Source: Streptomyces sp. APSN-46.1 (GTDB lineage: Bacteria > Actinomycetota > Actinomycetes > Streptomycetales > Streptomycetaceae). Taken from it: a DNA stretch of 64,000 nucleotides. The DNA lies in NCBI RefSeq assembly GCF_022815725.1, contig NZ_JALGRF010000003.1, forward strand, positions 248,001-312,000, in the 5' to 3' direction. Shown piece by piece: positions 50,591 through 59,446 of this stretch. Position 1 is the first letter of the stretch; each line of letters starts with the position of its first letter. The position numbers and the translations under genes are program-made. Below the pieces are notes generated by a model. That model had not been told where the DNA came from. It was given only the letters and a program-made list of their open reading frames with translations, and did not search any database.

Positions 50591-51664
50591 TTACGCGTTT
50601 TCGACTGCGATCAGTTCCGAGATCTGAGTCGCGTTCAGGGCCGCGCCTTTGCGGAGGTTGTCGGCGCACACGAAGAACTCAAGGGAGCGGCTGTCGTCGA
50701 GCGAGGCCCGCAGCCGCCCCACCCAGGCCGGATCCGTCCCGGCCGCGTCCGCCGGCGTCGGGAACTCGCCCGCCGCCGGATCGTCCACGAGGACCACCCC
50801 GGGCGCCGCCTCCAGGATCTCCCGGGCGTGCGCGGCGTCCACCTCGTTCTCGAACCGGGCCCGGACCGTCAGCGAATGCCCGACCAGCACCGGTACTTGT
50901 ACGCAGGTCACCGCCACCGGAAGGTCCGCCAGCTCCAGGATCCGCCGGGTCTCCGCCCGTACGGCCAGCTCGTGCGAGGACCAGCCGCCCTCGCGCAGCT
51001 CACCGGACCACGGCACCACATTGAGGGCGAGCGGGGCCGCGAAGGGGCCGGTGTCCTCGCCCACGGCACGGCGTACGTCCCCGGGCTTCTCCCCGAGGTC
51101 GGTCCCGGCGACCAGCGACAGCTGGCGGCGCAGCGCCTCCGAACCGGCCCGGCCGGAGCCGCCCGCCGCCTGGTACGAGGAGACGGCGAGGTCGGCCAGC
51201 GCGTACTCGGCGTGCAGCGCGCCCAGGGCCGCGATCATCGCGGCGGTGACGCAGTCGGGGCCGGCGACGATCCCGCGCGGCCGGATCCGTACGGCGTGCC
51301 CGTTCACCTCGGGCACCACGAGGGGCACCTCGGGGTCGTCCCGGAAGGCGGCCGACTGGTCGACGACCACGGCGCCGCGCGCGGTGACGACGGGGGCCCA
51401 CCGGGCCGAGACCTCGGCCGGGGTCAGGAAGAGCGCCACGTCGCCCACCCCGAGGCCGTCGAAGGCGTCCTCGGTGAGGGCCAGCACCTCGGTCTCCACC
51501 CCGCGCACGGCCAGCACCCGGCCGGCCGAGCGCGCGGAGGCGATCAGGCGTATGTCGCCCCAGACGTCCACCCGCTGGGACAGGATCTGGAGCAGAACGG
51601 AACCGACTGCCCCGGTCGCCCCGACCACGGCGAGCGCCGGGCCGGAGGACCGGTCGGCGGTCAT
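50591..51664 (-). CDS. asd: aspartate-semialdehyde dehydrogenase homologue with altered active site
   Basis: 357 residues of the ASADH fold: Rossmann [10 protein letters not shown] (about 13-22), the phosphate-site Arg in [18 protein letters not shown], and the catalytic Cys and Gln kept ([20 protein letters not shown]), plus the His in VPVLVGHSL. Compared with usual enzymes, PNC is PDC, DNSSAFRMD is DQSAAFRDD, and the substrate-binding Arg before VPVxxGHS is Gln. The enzyme reduces aspartyl phosphate to the semialdehyde, leading to Lys, Thr, Met and diaminopimelate. It overlaps the aspartokinase stop (ATGA), as in an ask-asd operon. The changes raise doubt about full activity; a second copy may exist elsewhere. 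Confidence 0.85.
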   Translation of the reverse strand: MTADRSSGPALAVVGATGAVGSVLLQILSQRVDVWGDIRLIASARSAGRVLAVRGVETEVLALTEDAFDGLGVGDVALFLTPAEVSARWAPVVTARGAVVVDQSAAFRDDPEVPLVVPEVNGHAVRIRPRGIVAGPDCVTAAMIAALGALHAEYALADLAVSSYQAAGGSGRAGSEALRRQLSLVAGTDLGEKPGDVRRAVGEDTGPFAAPLALNVVPWSGELREGGWSSHELAVRAETRRILELADLPVAVTCVQVPVLVGHSLTVRARFENEVDAAHAREILEAAPGVVLVDDPAAGEFPTPADAAGTDPAWVGRLRASLDDSRSLEFFVCADNLRKGAALNATQISELIAVENA

Positions 51665-52935
51665 CGTCCGGTGCCTCCGTAGACGACGGCCTCGTCGCTG
51701 TCGGAGTCGAGGCCGAAGGCCGTGTGCACGGCGCGGACCGCCTCGTTGACGTCGTCCTGGCGGGTCACGACCGAGATCCGGATCTCGGAGGTCGAGATCA
51801 GCTCGATGTTGACGCCCGCGTCGGACAGCGCCTGGAAGAACGAGGCGGTGACGCCCGGGTTCGTCTTCATGCCCGCGCCGACCAGGGAGATCTTGCCGAT
51901 CTGGTCGTCGTAGCGCAGGGATTCGAAGCCGATGACGGCCTTCGCCTTCTCCAGGGCCTCGATGGCCTTGTGGCCCTCGGTCTTGGGGAGGGTGAAGGAG
52001 ATGTCCGTCAGGCCCGTGGAGGCGGCCGACACGTTCTGGACGATCATGTCGATGTTGATCTCGGCGTCCGCGATGGCGCGGAAGATCGCCGCGGCCTCGC
52101 CCGGCTTGTCCGGAACGCCGACGACCGTGATCTTGGCTTCGGAGACGTCGTGCGCGACTCCGGAGATGATGGCGTGCTCCACCTGCGCGTCCCCTTGCGG
52201 ATTCTCGTTGCTGACCCAGGTGCCCGGCAGTCCCGAGAAGGACGAGCGGACGTGGATCGGGATGTTGTAGCGGCGCGCGTACTCGACGCAGCGGTGCAGC
52301 AGCACCTTGGAACCGGAGGCCGCCAGCTCCAGCATGTCCTCGGAGGAGATCCAGTCGAGCTTCTTGGCCTTCTTCACGACGCGGGGGTCCGCGGTGAAGA
52401 CGCCGTCGACGTCGGTGTAGATCTCGCAGACCTCGGCGTCCAGCGCGGCCGCGAGCGCGACAGCGGTCGTGTCGGACCCGCCACGCCCCAGGGTGGTGAT
52501 GTCCTTGGAGTCCGCCGACACGCCCTGGAAGCCGGCGACGATGGCGATGTTGCCCTCGTCCAGCGCGGTGCGGATGCGGCCCGGCGTGACATCGATGATG
52601 CGCGCTTTGTTGTGGACCGAGTCGGTGATGACGCCTGCCTGGCTACCGGTGAACGACTGGGCCTCGTGGCCCAGGTTTTTGATCGCCATGGCCAGCAGGG
52701 CCATGGAGATCCGCTCTCCGGCGGTCAGCAGCATGTCGAATTCGCGCCCGGCAGGCATCGGGGATACCTGCTCGGCGAGATCGATCAGCTCGTCCGTCGT
52801 GTCGCCCATCGCGGATACCACGACGACCACCTGGTGGCCGTTCTTCTTGGCATCCACGATCCGCTTGGCGACGCGCTTGATGCCCTCGGCATCCGCTACG
52901 GAGGAGCCTCCGTACTTCTGCACGACAAGGCCCAC
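51661..52935 (-). CDS. lysC: aspartate kinase
   Basis: 424 residues with all class markers: [13 protein letters not shown] (about 5-17), [42 protein letters not shown], and two ACT domains in the C-terminus ([33 protein letters not shown]). It phosphorylates aspartate to start Lys/Thr/Met/DAP synthesis; the ACT domains give feedback control by Lys and Thr. GAGGAG precedes GTG 52935. An internal in-frame GTG at 52182 (residue 252) has AAGGGGA 7 nt upstream and matches where the small beta-subunit starts in corynebacterial and Bacillus aspartokinases. Confidence 0.97.
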   Translation of the reverse strand: MGLVVQKYGGSSVADAEGIKRVAKRIVDAKKNGHQVVVVVSAMGDTTDELIDLAEQVSPMPAGREFDMLLTAGERISMALLAMAIKNLGHEAQSFTGSQAGVITDSVHNKARIIDVTPGRIRTALDEGNIAIVAGFQGVSADSKDITTLGRGGSDTTAVALAAALDAEVCEIYTDVDGVFTADPRVVKKAKKLDWISSEDMLELAASGSKVLLHRCVEYARRYNIPIHVRSSFSGLPGTWVSNENPQGDAQVEHAIISGVAHDVSEAKITVVGVPDKPGEAAAIFRAIADAEINIDMIVQNVSAASTGLTDISFTLPKTEGHKAIEALEKAKAVIGFESLRYDDQIGKISLVGAGMKTNPGVTASFFQALSDAGVNIELISTSEIRISVVTRQDDVNEAVRAVHTAFGLDSDSDEAVVYGGTGR

Positions 52936-53042
52936 GTGCGCTCCTCGCTCAGTCCGTTACTGCGGTCAGTCACGCAGTCTAACGAGCGCCCGCCATCCGA
53001 CCGCCACGTACCACATCATGAGACATTCTGTTCGTCCCATGA

Positions 53043-53615
53043 TCACGCCCAGTCGGCGTACTCCTTGAGCCTCTCGGTCTCCAGCGTGACCTTGACCGGC
53101 TCGGGCAAATCGATCACCGCCCCGAAGGGCCGGGCCGTGATCGCGCGGTACTTCCCGCCCTCGGGCTCGGCATGCACGACGACGGAGAGGTTTTCCCGGT
53201 CGATGAGCAGATAGACGGGAATCCCGGCCTGCGCGTAACCCTCGGGCTTCTCCAGCCGGTCCCGTGCGTCGGTATCGCGATCGTGCGAGGTGACCTCGAC
53301 CGCCATGAGCACACCGGTCGGATCGATCCAGTCCCCCCGGCCGACCAAGTGCTCTTCCGGCACGAGCACGGCGTCGGCGCGCGCCCGGCCATTGCGGTAG
53401 GCCTCGACCTTGAGCCCCTGCTCCCCGTACAGCTCCAAGTCCGGACGCTGCCGCATGCACTGCTTCAGCAGCCACATGACGATCGTCTGGTGATTTCCGT
53501 CCGGCACGGGCTTGACCTGCACCCGTCCCCGGATGAACTCCAGCCGCACCAGCCTGGGCGCGTTGCGGGCGAGTTCTTCGAATTCCTCGGTGGACATCTG
53601 GGCGTGCACGTTCAC
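53043..53615 (-). CDS. Uma2-family (DUF820) PD-(D/E)XK-like protein
   Basis: 190 residues from GTG 53615. Motifs: LVRLEFIRGRVQVKPVPDG, NHQTIVMWLLKQC, ADAVLVPEEH, VLMAVEVTSHDRD with the acidic strand and ExT signature, and YLLIDRENLSVVVH. The fold is that of restriction endonuclease-like Uma2 proteins, abundant in Streptomyces with unknown function. Its start overlaps the stop of the upstream winged-helix gene (GTGA), so the two are an operon. Confidence 0.88.
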   Translation of the reverse strand: MNVHAQMSTEEFEELARNAPRLVRLEFIRGRVQVKPVPDGNHQTIVMWLLKQCMRQRPDLELYGEQGLKVEAYRNGRARADAVLVPEEHLVGRGDWIDPTGVLMAVEVTSHDRDTDARDRLEKPEGYAQAGIPVYLLIDRENLSVVVHAEPEGGKYRAITARPFGAVIDLPEPVKVTLETERLKEYADWA

Positions 53616-54649
53616 GCCCGGCGCTTCGGAGGGAGGCCTGCGGCCGCGCGGAGGCCGTCCGCGAGGGCCGGGACCTCCGCCTCGGCGGGCTGGTCGGGGT
53701 GGACGCGGGGCCAGTCAGAGATCGAGATTGCGGAGAGGATCTTCTCCCAGTCTTCGTCATTCGGCACCGCGCTATCGTCGCCGTCGCCCTCCAGGCATTC
53801 CTCGCAGAGGCCGTTGACGATCTTCGACGTCTGCTCGGTCTCCTCGCAGAACATGCACATCAGCAGGGACTGCTCGACGGTCTCGGGCGCGGGAGTGGGC
53901 TTCGGGGGCATCTTGTCCTCCAGTCGTTTGCGGATGAGCGCCGCCGGGTTGTGCAGCGGCTTGGGAAGTCCAGCGGTCAGGGCGTGCGTGAGCTGCCCTA
54001 CGTCACACCCGCGCTCCAGCCACTCGGCGGCCAGCGGCGTCAGCGACGCGCAGTCGGCGGCGGACAGGATCGCGTCGGGGTCGGCTTCCTTGAGCTTGGC
54101 GAGGGTCCGGTAGGCGGTGGTCTCCTCCACGGGCGGAACCTCGGCAGCCCCCATGTCGTCCCCCGGCGCGGGTGCTTCGGTGCCCTCCCCGGGCCCGGCG
54201 GCCACCGGCACCAGCCGGGCGCCGACCGAGCGGCAATAGGCCCGCCACCAGTCGTCGTTCCGCACGGTCCGGGAGAAATACGTACGGGTCACCCAGCGCG
54301 AGCTGCCCTCGCGGACCACGCGCTCCTTGAGCCGTCGGAGGTGGCCGGCGACGGTGAGGTTCTGGAGCACGCCGCGCGTCCCGGCCTGGCCGATCCCGGG
54401 GATGTGCGCGGCCAGCGTCTTGTGGTCCATCGCGGCGCCTTCGGGCAACCAGTCGATAAACGCGGCGAACGCGGCTTCACACTTGGTCAGATGTCCGAAA
54501 TCTTCGGCCGTGCGGGCCAGTTGGCCGGGCGCCTCGCGCTTTCCGAAACCGGGATTGGCCATCGGGTGCGCTGCGGAGGGCATGACAGGGATAAAGTCGG
54601 CAACAGCCACGAGATCACGTTCCTGATCTTGAAGGTCAGACCCCGGCAC
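53612..54649 (-). CDS. winged-helix (MarR-like) protein with C-terminal CxxC pair
   Basis: Up to 345 residues from GTG 54649, with alternative GTGs just inside and no strong ribosome site. The N-terminal part (about 45-120) reads as a winged-helix DNA-binding region: KCEAAFAAFIDWLPEGAAMDHKTLAAHIPGIGQAGTRGVLQNLTVAGHLRRLK is split into helix, recognition helix and wing. The C-terminus has CMFC and CEEC separated by 13 residues, a possible zinc ribbon. I recall such proteins as common Streptomyces MarR-type regulators next to Uma2 or mobile genes. A TTGACA promoter lies upstream. Confidence 0.75.
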   Translation of the reverse strand: MPGSDLQDQERDLVAVADFIPVMPSAAHPMANPGFGKREAPGQLARTAEDFGHLTKCEAAFAAFIDWLPEGAAMDHKTLAAHIPGIGQAGTRGVLQNLTVAGHLRRLKERVVREGSSRWVTRTYFSRTVRNDDWWRAYCRSVGARLVPVAAGPGEGTEAPAPGDDMGAAEVPPVEETTAYRTLAKLKEADPDAILSAADCASLTPLAAEWLERGCDVGQLTHALTAGLPKPLHNPAALIRKRLEDKMPPKPTPAPETVEQSLLMCMFCEETEQTSKIVNGLCEECLEGDGDDSAVPNDEDWEKILSAISISDWPRVHPDQPAEAEVPALADGLRAAAGLPPKRRA

Positions 54650-54690
54650 GGTGTTGGTAGCACCTGTCGGGGTCGCTTTATATGCCGAAC

Positions 54691-54719
54691 GCTAGACCCT
54701 CCACCACGCCCCGTGTCAA
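54691..54719 (-). promoter_or_regulatory. sigma-70-like promoter for the winged-helix/Uma2 operon
   Basis: On the minus strand a perfect TTGACA (54719-54714) is followed after 17 bp by TCTAGC (54696-54691). It lies 42-70 nt upstream of GTG 54649, with an AT-rich GCATATAAAGC stretch between. Confidence 0.55.
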
Positions 54720-54762
54720 GTCGGTCACGAATAGTCATCTCGGCTGTCATGAACGGACGTTG

Positions 54763-54797
54763 GGTTGGGTGGTTGGGTTTTAACCAACCACCCAACC
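54763..54797. terminator. terminator hairpin after the XRE/DUF397 operon
   Basis: A perfect 14-bp stem of GGTT/GGGT type (54763-54776 with 54784-54797) around a GTTTTAA loop. It sits 34 nt past the DUF397 stop and just upstream of the next promoter. A run of GAGCTC-type repeats (54812-54846) follows towards the gene. Confidence 0.75.
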
Positions 54798-54830
54798 AAC
54801 CAACCCAAAAGAGAGCTCGGGGCTCGGAGC

Positions 54831-55067
54831 TCAGAGCTCGGAGCTCAGGAACGCCGCCCAGGGGGCACCCGTGAACACCAGTTCCGGTCCGGCGACGACC
54901 TTGGAGTCCCGGACGTGAACGGCGACGGGGCAGGCGGCGACCTCGACGCAGTTGTCACCCTCGGCGTCGCTGTAGCTGGACTTGCGCCAACCGAGGGCGA
55001 CTTCGACGCAGGCGCCGCCCTCCGAGTTGCTGTAGCTCGACTTGAACCACCGCAGCGCAGGACTCAT
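54831..55067 (-). CDS. DUF397 protein with two domain copies
   Basis: 78 residues holding two DUF397 signatures in tandem: WFKSSYSNSEGGACVEVA (about 7-24) and WRKSSYSDAEGDNCVEVA (about 27-44), followed by VHVRDSKVVAGPELVF and WAAFLSSEL. Most DUF397 proteins have one copy in about 60 residues. Its start overlaps the XRE regulator's stop (ATGA). The pair resembles WhiJ-like modules, in which the small protein modulates the DNA-binding partner in development and antibiotic control. Confidence 0.92.
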   Translation of the reverse strand: MSPALRWFKSSYSNSEGGACVEVALGWRKSSYSDAEGDNCVEVAACPVAVHVRDSKVVAGPELVFTGAPWAAFLSSEL

Positions 55068-55879
55068 AACTGATCCACCATCCGCTTGATAAACAGGGCG
55101 GATTCTTCCGCACCGAGGGACTCCGCGCGGATCATGCTAAGTCGCTCAGTGTGTGAACTCACCACCTCCGGATCAGCGGTCAGCTGACTCACCGAAGGAC
55201 CCTCCGTGAAGGCCAGGCGCTCGTGCTCGCGCGTCTCCAGCAGCACCATCGGCCCGAGCACAGCAGCCGGAATGACCCGCTCGAAGGGCAGCACCTGGAG
55301 AGAGACATTCCGGAGTTCCCCCATTGCCAGCAGGCGGACCAGCTGCTCCCGATGTGCCTCCCGTCCGCCCCACTCGCAGCGCAGCGCCGCTTCGAAGAGC
55401 ACGAAACTGAGATTCACCGGCGGACTCCCGTAGAGGAGTGACTGCCGCTCAAGCCGGGCAGCCACCCGCTCCTCGACGGTGCCCTCGTCGAGCGTCGGGC
55501 AGTGGTTCCCGATCAGCGCACGGGCGTGGTCCTCGGTCTGCAACAGGCCCGGGATCAGCGCGACCTCGTACCACCACAGGCTCCGCGCCTCCCGCTCCCG
55601 CTGCATGAAGTCCTGCGCCCGTGCGGGGAACTTCTCGCGCCGCAAATAGCCCGCGGCAGCGCTCAGTAGGCCCTCCGCCTGGCACAACGCGTCGGCCGCG
55701 TCCAGCAGTTGCGGCGTCGGCATCCGCACGCCCTGCTCCATCGCCTTGATGGTGTCCGGGGAGTAACGGGCGGCCCTGCCCAACTCCTCGCGGGTCACGC
55801 CCGCCTTCAGCCGCCAGCGCTTGAGCTGGTCACCGGCGTAGCGCCAGGCGGGAGGTACAGCGGGATTCGGGACTGACAC
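55064..55879 (-). CDS. XRE-family regulator with DUF5753 ligand/partner domain (WhiJ-like)
   Basis: About 271 residues. GTG 55879 is chosen because GGAGG sits 8 nt upstream; an in-frame GTG 9 nt earlier overlaps that ribosome site. The HTH covers about 15-75 (LKRWRLKAGVTREELGRAARYSPDTIKAMEQGVRMP). The rest is a DUF5753 domain (LWWYEVALIPGLLQTEDHARALI, RQSLLYGSPPVNLSFVLFEAALR, VSLQVLPFE, HTERLSMIRAESLGAEES). Such regulators work with a coupled DUF397 protein. It is divergent from the small unknown gene at 55963. Confidence 0.93.
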   Translation of the reverse strand: MSVPNPAVPPAWRYAGDQLKRWRLKAGVTREELGRAARYSPDTIKAMEQGVRMPTPQLLDAADALCQAEGLLSAAAGYLRREKFPARAQDFMQREREARSLWWYEVALIPGLLQTEDHARALIGNHCPTLDEGTVEERVAARLERQSLLYGSPPVNLSFVLFEAALRCEWGGREAHREQLVRLLAMGELRNVSLQVLPFERVIPAAVLGPMVLLETREHERLAFTEGPSVSQLTADPEVVSSHTERLSMIRAESLGAEESALFIKRMVDQL

Positions 55880-55962
55880 AGCGGCCACCTCCGGCAGCTA
55901 CAGCACGCTTTGTATCCGCTCGGTCACTGTCGAGCGTAGACCCGGCGCGCCAGGCTACGGGC

Positions 55963-56376
55963 ATGAACCGCACACGTCGGCCCGATTGGGTCCCCCTCCT
56001 CGGCCACCAGCTGCACCGCACCGGCATCCACTTCGACGCCGTACGCATTCAGGGCGTACGCGGGGAGGCGGTGGCCGCGCAGCTGATCGAGGCGACCGGC
56101 GGGCGGGCGGGGCCGGTCGTGTGCGAGGCCAGCGGCTTCCGGTGGATGTACTTCCTGCTGCCGCCCGGGACCTCCCGGACGTACGCCTGGCCGCTCGGCG
56201 TGCAGCGCTTCGGGGCCGGGCAGCGGACCGTCGCCTACGTCGGCGTACCCGCCCTGGACGGAAACACCTGGCCGCTGCTGTGGCAGTCGCGGCCCTCCGC
56301 CCTGGCCCCCTTCGTGGACCCGGAGGCCCTGCACGCCCTCCTGGCGCCGGAGGCGGGCGTTCCCGCCCCCGTGTGA
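55963..56376 (+). CDS. conserved Streptomyces hypothetical protein
   Basis: 137 residues, with no signal peptide or membrane helix. Recognisable stretches are WVPLLGHQLHRTGIHFDAVRI, GRAGPVVCEASGFRWMYFLLPPGT and VGVPALDGNTWPLLWQSRP. I recall similar proteins beside DUF397/XRE modules in streptomycetes. It has normal high-G/C third positions. The function is unknown; it is divergent from the XRE gene across an 83-bp region. Confidence 0.7.
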   Translation: MNRTRRPDWVPLLGHQLHRTGIHFDAVRIQGVRGEAVAAQLIEATGGRAGPVVCEASGFRWMYFLLPPGTSRTYAWPLGVQRFGAGQRTVAYVGVPALDGNTWPLLWQSRPSALAPFVDPEALHALLAPEAGVPAPV

Positions 56377-56399
56377 CACGTGACGCGAGGCCGTCCGGA

Positions 56400-57062
56400 T
56401 CAGGCGGGGCTCGGGCGGCGGCGGCCCAGTCCGCCGAGTTCCTGGGCCATGACCTGTCCGGCCTGCTCCGCGAGGTCGTCCTCCGCCAGGTCCTCGTCCG
56501 TGTCCAGGCCGTCCAGGGCGGCCAGCGGCTGGTCCAGCCGTACGTGGGCCACCAGCGACTGGAGGGCGCGCAGGGTGGCCGAGGCCGTCGGGCCCCAGTT
56601 GGTGAAGTACGAGAACTGCCACCACCACAGGGCCTCGGTGGTCCGGCCCGCCCGGTAGTGCGCCAGCCCGTGCCGCAGGTCCGCCACCACGTCGGCCACG
56701 TCGTCGGAGATCCGGTGCGCGACCGGGGTCTTGCGCGGCTCGTACGGGTCGAAGACCTCGGAGTACACGTCGACCGGTTCCAGCATGTACGCGAACCGCT
56801 CGCGCAGCTCGTCCACGTCCTGCTCGGGGCCGCTGTCGGGCTCGTAGCGCTCGTCGGGCAGCACGTCCTGGTACGCGCCCAGCCGGCCGCCCGCCAGCAG
56901 CAGCTGGGACACCTCCAGGAGGAGGAAGGGCACCGCGCTGTCCGGGTCCTCGCCCTTGGCCACCTCGGTGACCGCGACGATGAAGGACTCGATCTGGTCC
57001 GAGATCTGGACGGCGAAGTCGTCCGGATCCTGGCCCAGGGCGTGCAGCGTTGCGTCAGACAT
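56400..57062 (-). CDS. DUF5063 protein
   Basis: About 220 residues from ATG 57062, which overlaps the recR stop by 8 nt. All-helical soluble protein with [62 protein letters not shown] and [26 protein letters not shown] recall it as invariably following recR in Streptomyces, so a link to recombinational repair or nucleoid upkeep is possible, though unproven. Confidence 0.88.
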   Translation of the reverse strand: MSDATLHALGQDPDDFAVQISDQIESFIVAVTEVAKGEDPDSAVPFLLLEVSQLLLAGGRLGAYQDVLPDERYEPDSGPEQDVDELRERFAYMLEPVDVYSEVFDPYEPRKTPVAHRISDDVADVVADLRHGLAHYRAGRTTEALWWWQFSYFTNWGPTASATLRALQSLVAHVRLDQPLAALDGLDTDEDLAEDDLAEQAGQVMAQELGGLGRRRPSPA

Positions 57063-57654
57063 CGAGAAGTCGCCTTCCTTCAAAGGCCCGCCCGAGCGTG
57101 ACCTCGTCCGCGTACTCCAGATCTCCCCCGACGGGGAGCCCGCTGGCCAGGCGGGTGACCTTCAGGCCCATGGGCTTGATCATGCGGGCGAGGTACGTGG
57201 CGGTGGCCTCCCCCTCCAGGTTCGGGTCCGTGGCGAGGATCAGCTCGGTGACCGTGCCGTCCGCGAGGCGGGCCAGGAGCTCCCGGATCCGCAGGTCGTC
57301 CGGGCCGACGCCCTCGATCGGGCTGATCGCGCCGCCGAGGACGTGGTACTTGCCCCGGAACTCGCGAGTCCGCTCGACCGCGACGACATCCTTCGGCTCC
57401 TCGACGACACAGATGACCGTGAGGTCGCGGCGCGGATCGCGGCAGATGGTGCACCGCTCCTCCTGCGCCACGTTCCCGCAGACCGCGCAGAAGCGGACCT
57501 TCTCCTTCACCTCAAGCAGCGCGTGCGCGAGGCGGCGGACGTCGGTGGGCTCGGCCTGCAGGATGTGGAAGGCGATCCGCTGCGCGCTCTTGGGCCCGAC
57601 GCCGGGCAGCCTGCCCAGTTCGTCGATCAGGTCCTGGACCACGCCTTCGTACAA
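57055..57654 (-). CDS. recR: recombination mediator protein RecR
   Basis: 199 residues, full length, starting at TTG 57654 (MYEGVVQDL) with GAAGGCA upstream. The helix-hairpin-helix is [17 protein letters not shown] (about 16-32), the Cys4 zinc finger [16 protein letters not shown] (about 56-71), and the TOPRIM domain runs from [17 protein letters not shown] to [18 protein letters not shown], ending EGRRLLDV. RecR works with RecF/RecO to load RecA at gaps. The sequence matches the S. coelicolor protein almost residue for residue from memory. It lies 42 nt downstream of ebfC in the same direction. Confidence 0.98.
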   Translation of the reverse strand: MYEGVVQDLIDELGRLPGVGPKSAQRIAFHILQAEPTDVRRLAHALLEVKEKVRFCAVCGNVAQEERCTICRDPRRDLTVICVVEEPKDVVAVERTREFRGKYHVLGGAISPIEGVGPDDLRIRELLARLADGTVTELILATDPNLEGEATATYLARMIKPMGLKVTRLASGLPVGGDLEYADEVTLGRAFEGRRLLDV

Positions 57655-57696
57655 CGGACTGCCTTCTTTCGCTGTGGATTGTGTAGGTGGGAAGTA

Positions 57697-58041
57697 CTAG
57701 AAGGGAAGCCCGGGGATGCCGCTGCCGCCGCCGAGCCCGGCGGTCAGGGGGCCCAGCTTCTCCTGCTGGAGCGCCTGGGCATTCTCGTTGGCGGCCTGCA
57801 CCGCGGCCACCACCAGGTCGGCCAGGGTCTCGGTGTCCTCGGGGTCAACGGCCTTCGGGTCGATCACCAGCGCCCGCAGTTCGCCGGAACCGGTCACCGT
57901 CGCCTTCACGAGGCCGCCGCCCGCCTGGCCCTCGACCTCGGTCTGCGCGAGGGCCTCCTGGGCCGCCGCGAGATCCTGCTGCATCTTCTGGGCCTGCTGA
58001 AGCAGCTGCTGCATGTTGGGCTGGCCACCACCGGGAATCAC
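57697..58041 (-). CDS. ebfC: YbaB/EbfC-family nucleoid-associated protein
   Basis: 114 residues from GTG 58041. The N-terminus is Gln/Met-rich ([25 protein letters not shown]), followed by the family core [23 protein letters not shown] and [17 protein letters not shown]. The dimer acts like tweezers on DNA. The usual ebfC-recR order is kept. It is the first gene of the leftward ebfC-recR-DUF5063 unit, divergent from the SLATT gene across a 254-bp region in which I see no RNA gene. Confidence 0.95.
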   Translation of the reverse strand: MIPGGGQPNMQQLLQQAQKMQQDLAAAQEALAQTEVEGQAGGGLVKATVTGSGELRALVIDPKAVDPEDTETLADLVVAAVQAANENAQALQQEKLGPLTAGLGGGSGIPGLPF

Positions 58042-58295
58042 TGGTATTCACTCCAATGCCGTCAAACGCTTGGTCAATCCGAGCCTACGTGCTCCCCGCG
58101 CGGCGCGCCCTACGCCGAGAGGACCAACTCTTTCGAGTGAGCGACGGGGCGTGCGCGTACCTGCTGGGGACCTCCTTGCGAGCGGAAAACCGGGGATTCG
58201 CCGCCCATCGCTCGTCAATCGAAGGTAGGAAGGGCATGCGCATCATTGCGCACACGCGCACCACCACACGTCAGCGCAGGCAGAGGGAGTGCCGG

Positions 58296-59042
58296 GTGAG
58301 CCAGCCGGAGATGCAGCCCGAGGGGCCACCCCGGGATCCCCGGGAGGAGGGCGGCGGACCGATGGCGGCGGGCGATCTGACCGGTGGGCCGTTCCCCCTG
58401 GGAGACTGGGGCGAACCCGCGGAGCGGCTCGACGAGCTCTACCGGCGGGTCGAGGCCGACGCGCTGCGCACCGCGGAGTGGTACCTCTCCGACCGGGCGT
58501 GGAAGCGCCGCGGCGCGCGGATCCTGCGGGCGGGGGCGGCGGGGGGCGCCGTCATGGGCGCCGCCATGCCCCTCCTGGAGCTGACGGGCTCGGTCCCCGG
58601 GGCGGCCTCGTACGGCTACCTGTCCCTCCTGCTGGGCGCGGCCTGCCTGGCCTGCGACCGGTTCTTCGGGCTGACCTCGGGCTGGATGCGGGACGTGGCG
58701 ACGGCGCAGGCGGTGCAGCGCCGCCTGCAGACGTTGCAGTTCGACTGGGCCTCGGAGAACGTACGGGAGGTCCTGGGCCCGACGGAGGGCACGGCGAGCG
58801 AGGCGGCGGAACGCTGCCTGACGGTGCTGCGGCGCTTCTCGGAGGACGTGACGGAGCTCGTCCGCTCCGAGACCGCGGAATGGATGGTGGAGTTCAGCTC
58901 CGGCCCCGCACCGCTGGTGATGCAGTCCCTGGGCGCCACCACCGGCCGCACGGACGCCGGCATCCCCCCGTCCCGCTTCCCCCTCCCCCCAGGCACCCGC
59001 CCCAACATGCCCCGCCAACGCCCCCCAGAACAACCCCGCTGA
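58296..59042 (+). CDS. SLATT-domain two-TM protein
   Basis: About 248 residues from GTG 58296, chosen because AGGGAG lies 7 nt upstream; earlier in-frame codons run into the ebfC promoter. Residues 38-200 form a SLATT-type domain: LDELYRRVEADALRTAEWYLSDRAWKRRG splits into the amphipathic lead helix, then two membrane helices (about 78-98 GAAGGAVMGAAMPLLE and 102-122 SYGYLSLLLGAACLACD), then a helical tail. The C-terminus is Pro-rich. SLATT proteins are predicted pore-forming effectors of nucleotide-signalling conflict systems, but no cyclase or sensor gene is adjacent, and this copy appears to be a conserved Streptomyces gene. Confidence 0.8.
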   Translation: MSQPEMQPEGPPRDPREEGGGPMAAGDLTGGPFPLGDWGEPAERLDELYRRVEADALRTAEWYLSDRAWKRRGARILRAGAAGGAVMGAAMPLLELTGSVPGAASYGYLSLLLGAACLACDRFFGLTSGWMRDVATAQAVQRRLQTLQFDWASENVREVLGPTEGTASEAAERCLTVLRRFSEDVTELVRSETAEWMVEFSSGPAPLVMQSLGATTGRTDAGIPPSRFPLPPGTRPNMPRQRPPEQPR

Positions 59043-59198
59043 GCCCTTCCTGACGCGCCGCTCGCACCGCTCGGCCCTTGCGGACCTCCCCGGCTTCACG
59101 CCGCTGCGCCGAACTCCGTCCGGCGGGGCCGGACCTCCCAGCTCCTCTGCCCCACACCCAGCCCCGCCGGCGCTCCCTTCCAGCCCCGCCGCCCCACC

Positions 59199-59294
59199 CA
59201 GCCCCGCCGGCGTTTGAGGCGCGGGGTCTGGGGCGGAGCCCCAGGTCCTTCCAGCCCCGCCGGCGTTTGAGGCGCGGGTCCGGGCAGAGCCCGG
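59199..59294. repeat. REP-like intergenic element, locus 2 (two units), in a 404-bp gene-free gap
   Basis: Two full units (59199-59242 and 59252-59294) share CAGCCCCGCCGGCGTTTGAG and a GGGGCGGAGCCCC-type hairpin. They lie in the 59043-59446 gap between convergent genes. The rest of the gap is C-rich, with degenerate CAGCCCCGCC fragments upstream (from about 59150). No coding frame is credible. Confidence 0.88.
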
Positions 59295-59446
59295 GAAACG
59301 GAGAAAGGGCGGGGCGGGGACCAGCTCCGCGCAGCGGCCCCACCCCCGCCCCACCGCACCGGCACCCGCACCGCCACGAACCCAGGGCACCGGCCCCGGC
59401 CCCGGCAGGGGACCCGGCAGCGACCCGGCAAGGGCAAGGGCACGGG

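Noticed and set aside
58042..58295. Small RNA (such as the SRP RNA often near ebfC/recR) in the ebfC-SLATT gap
   Set aside because: I could not find the conserved SRP loop or any tRNA-like fold; it is treated as a divergent promoter region.
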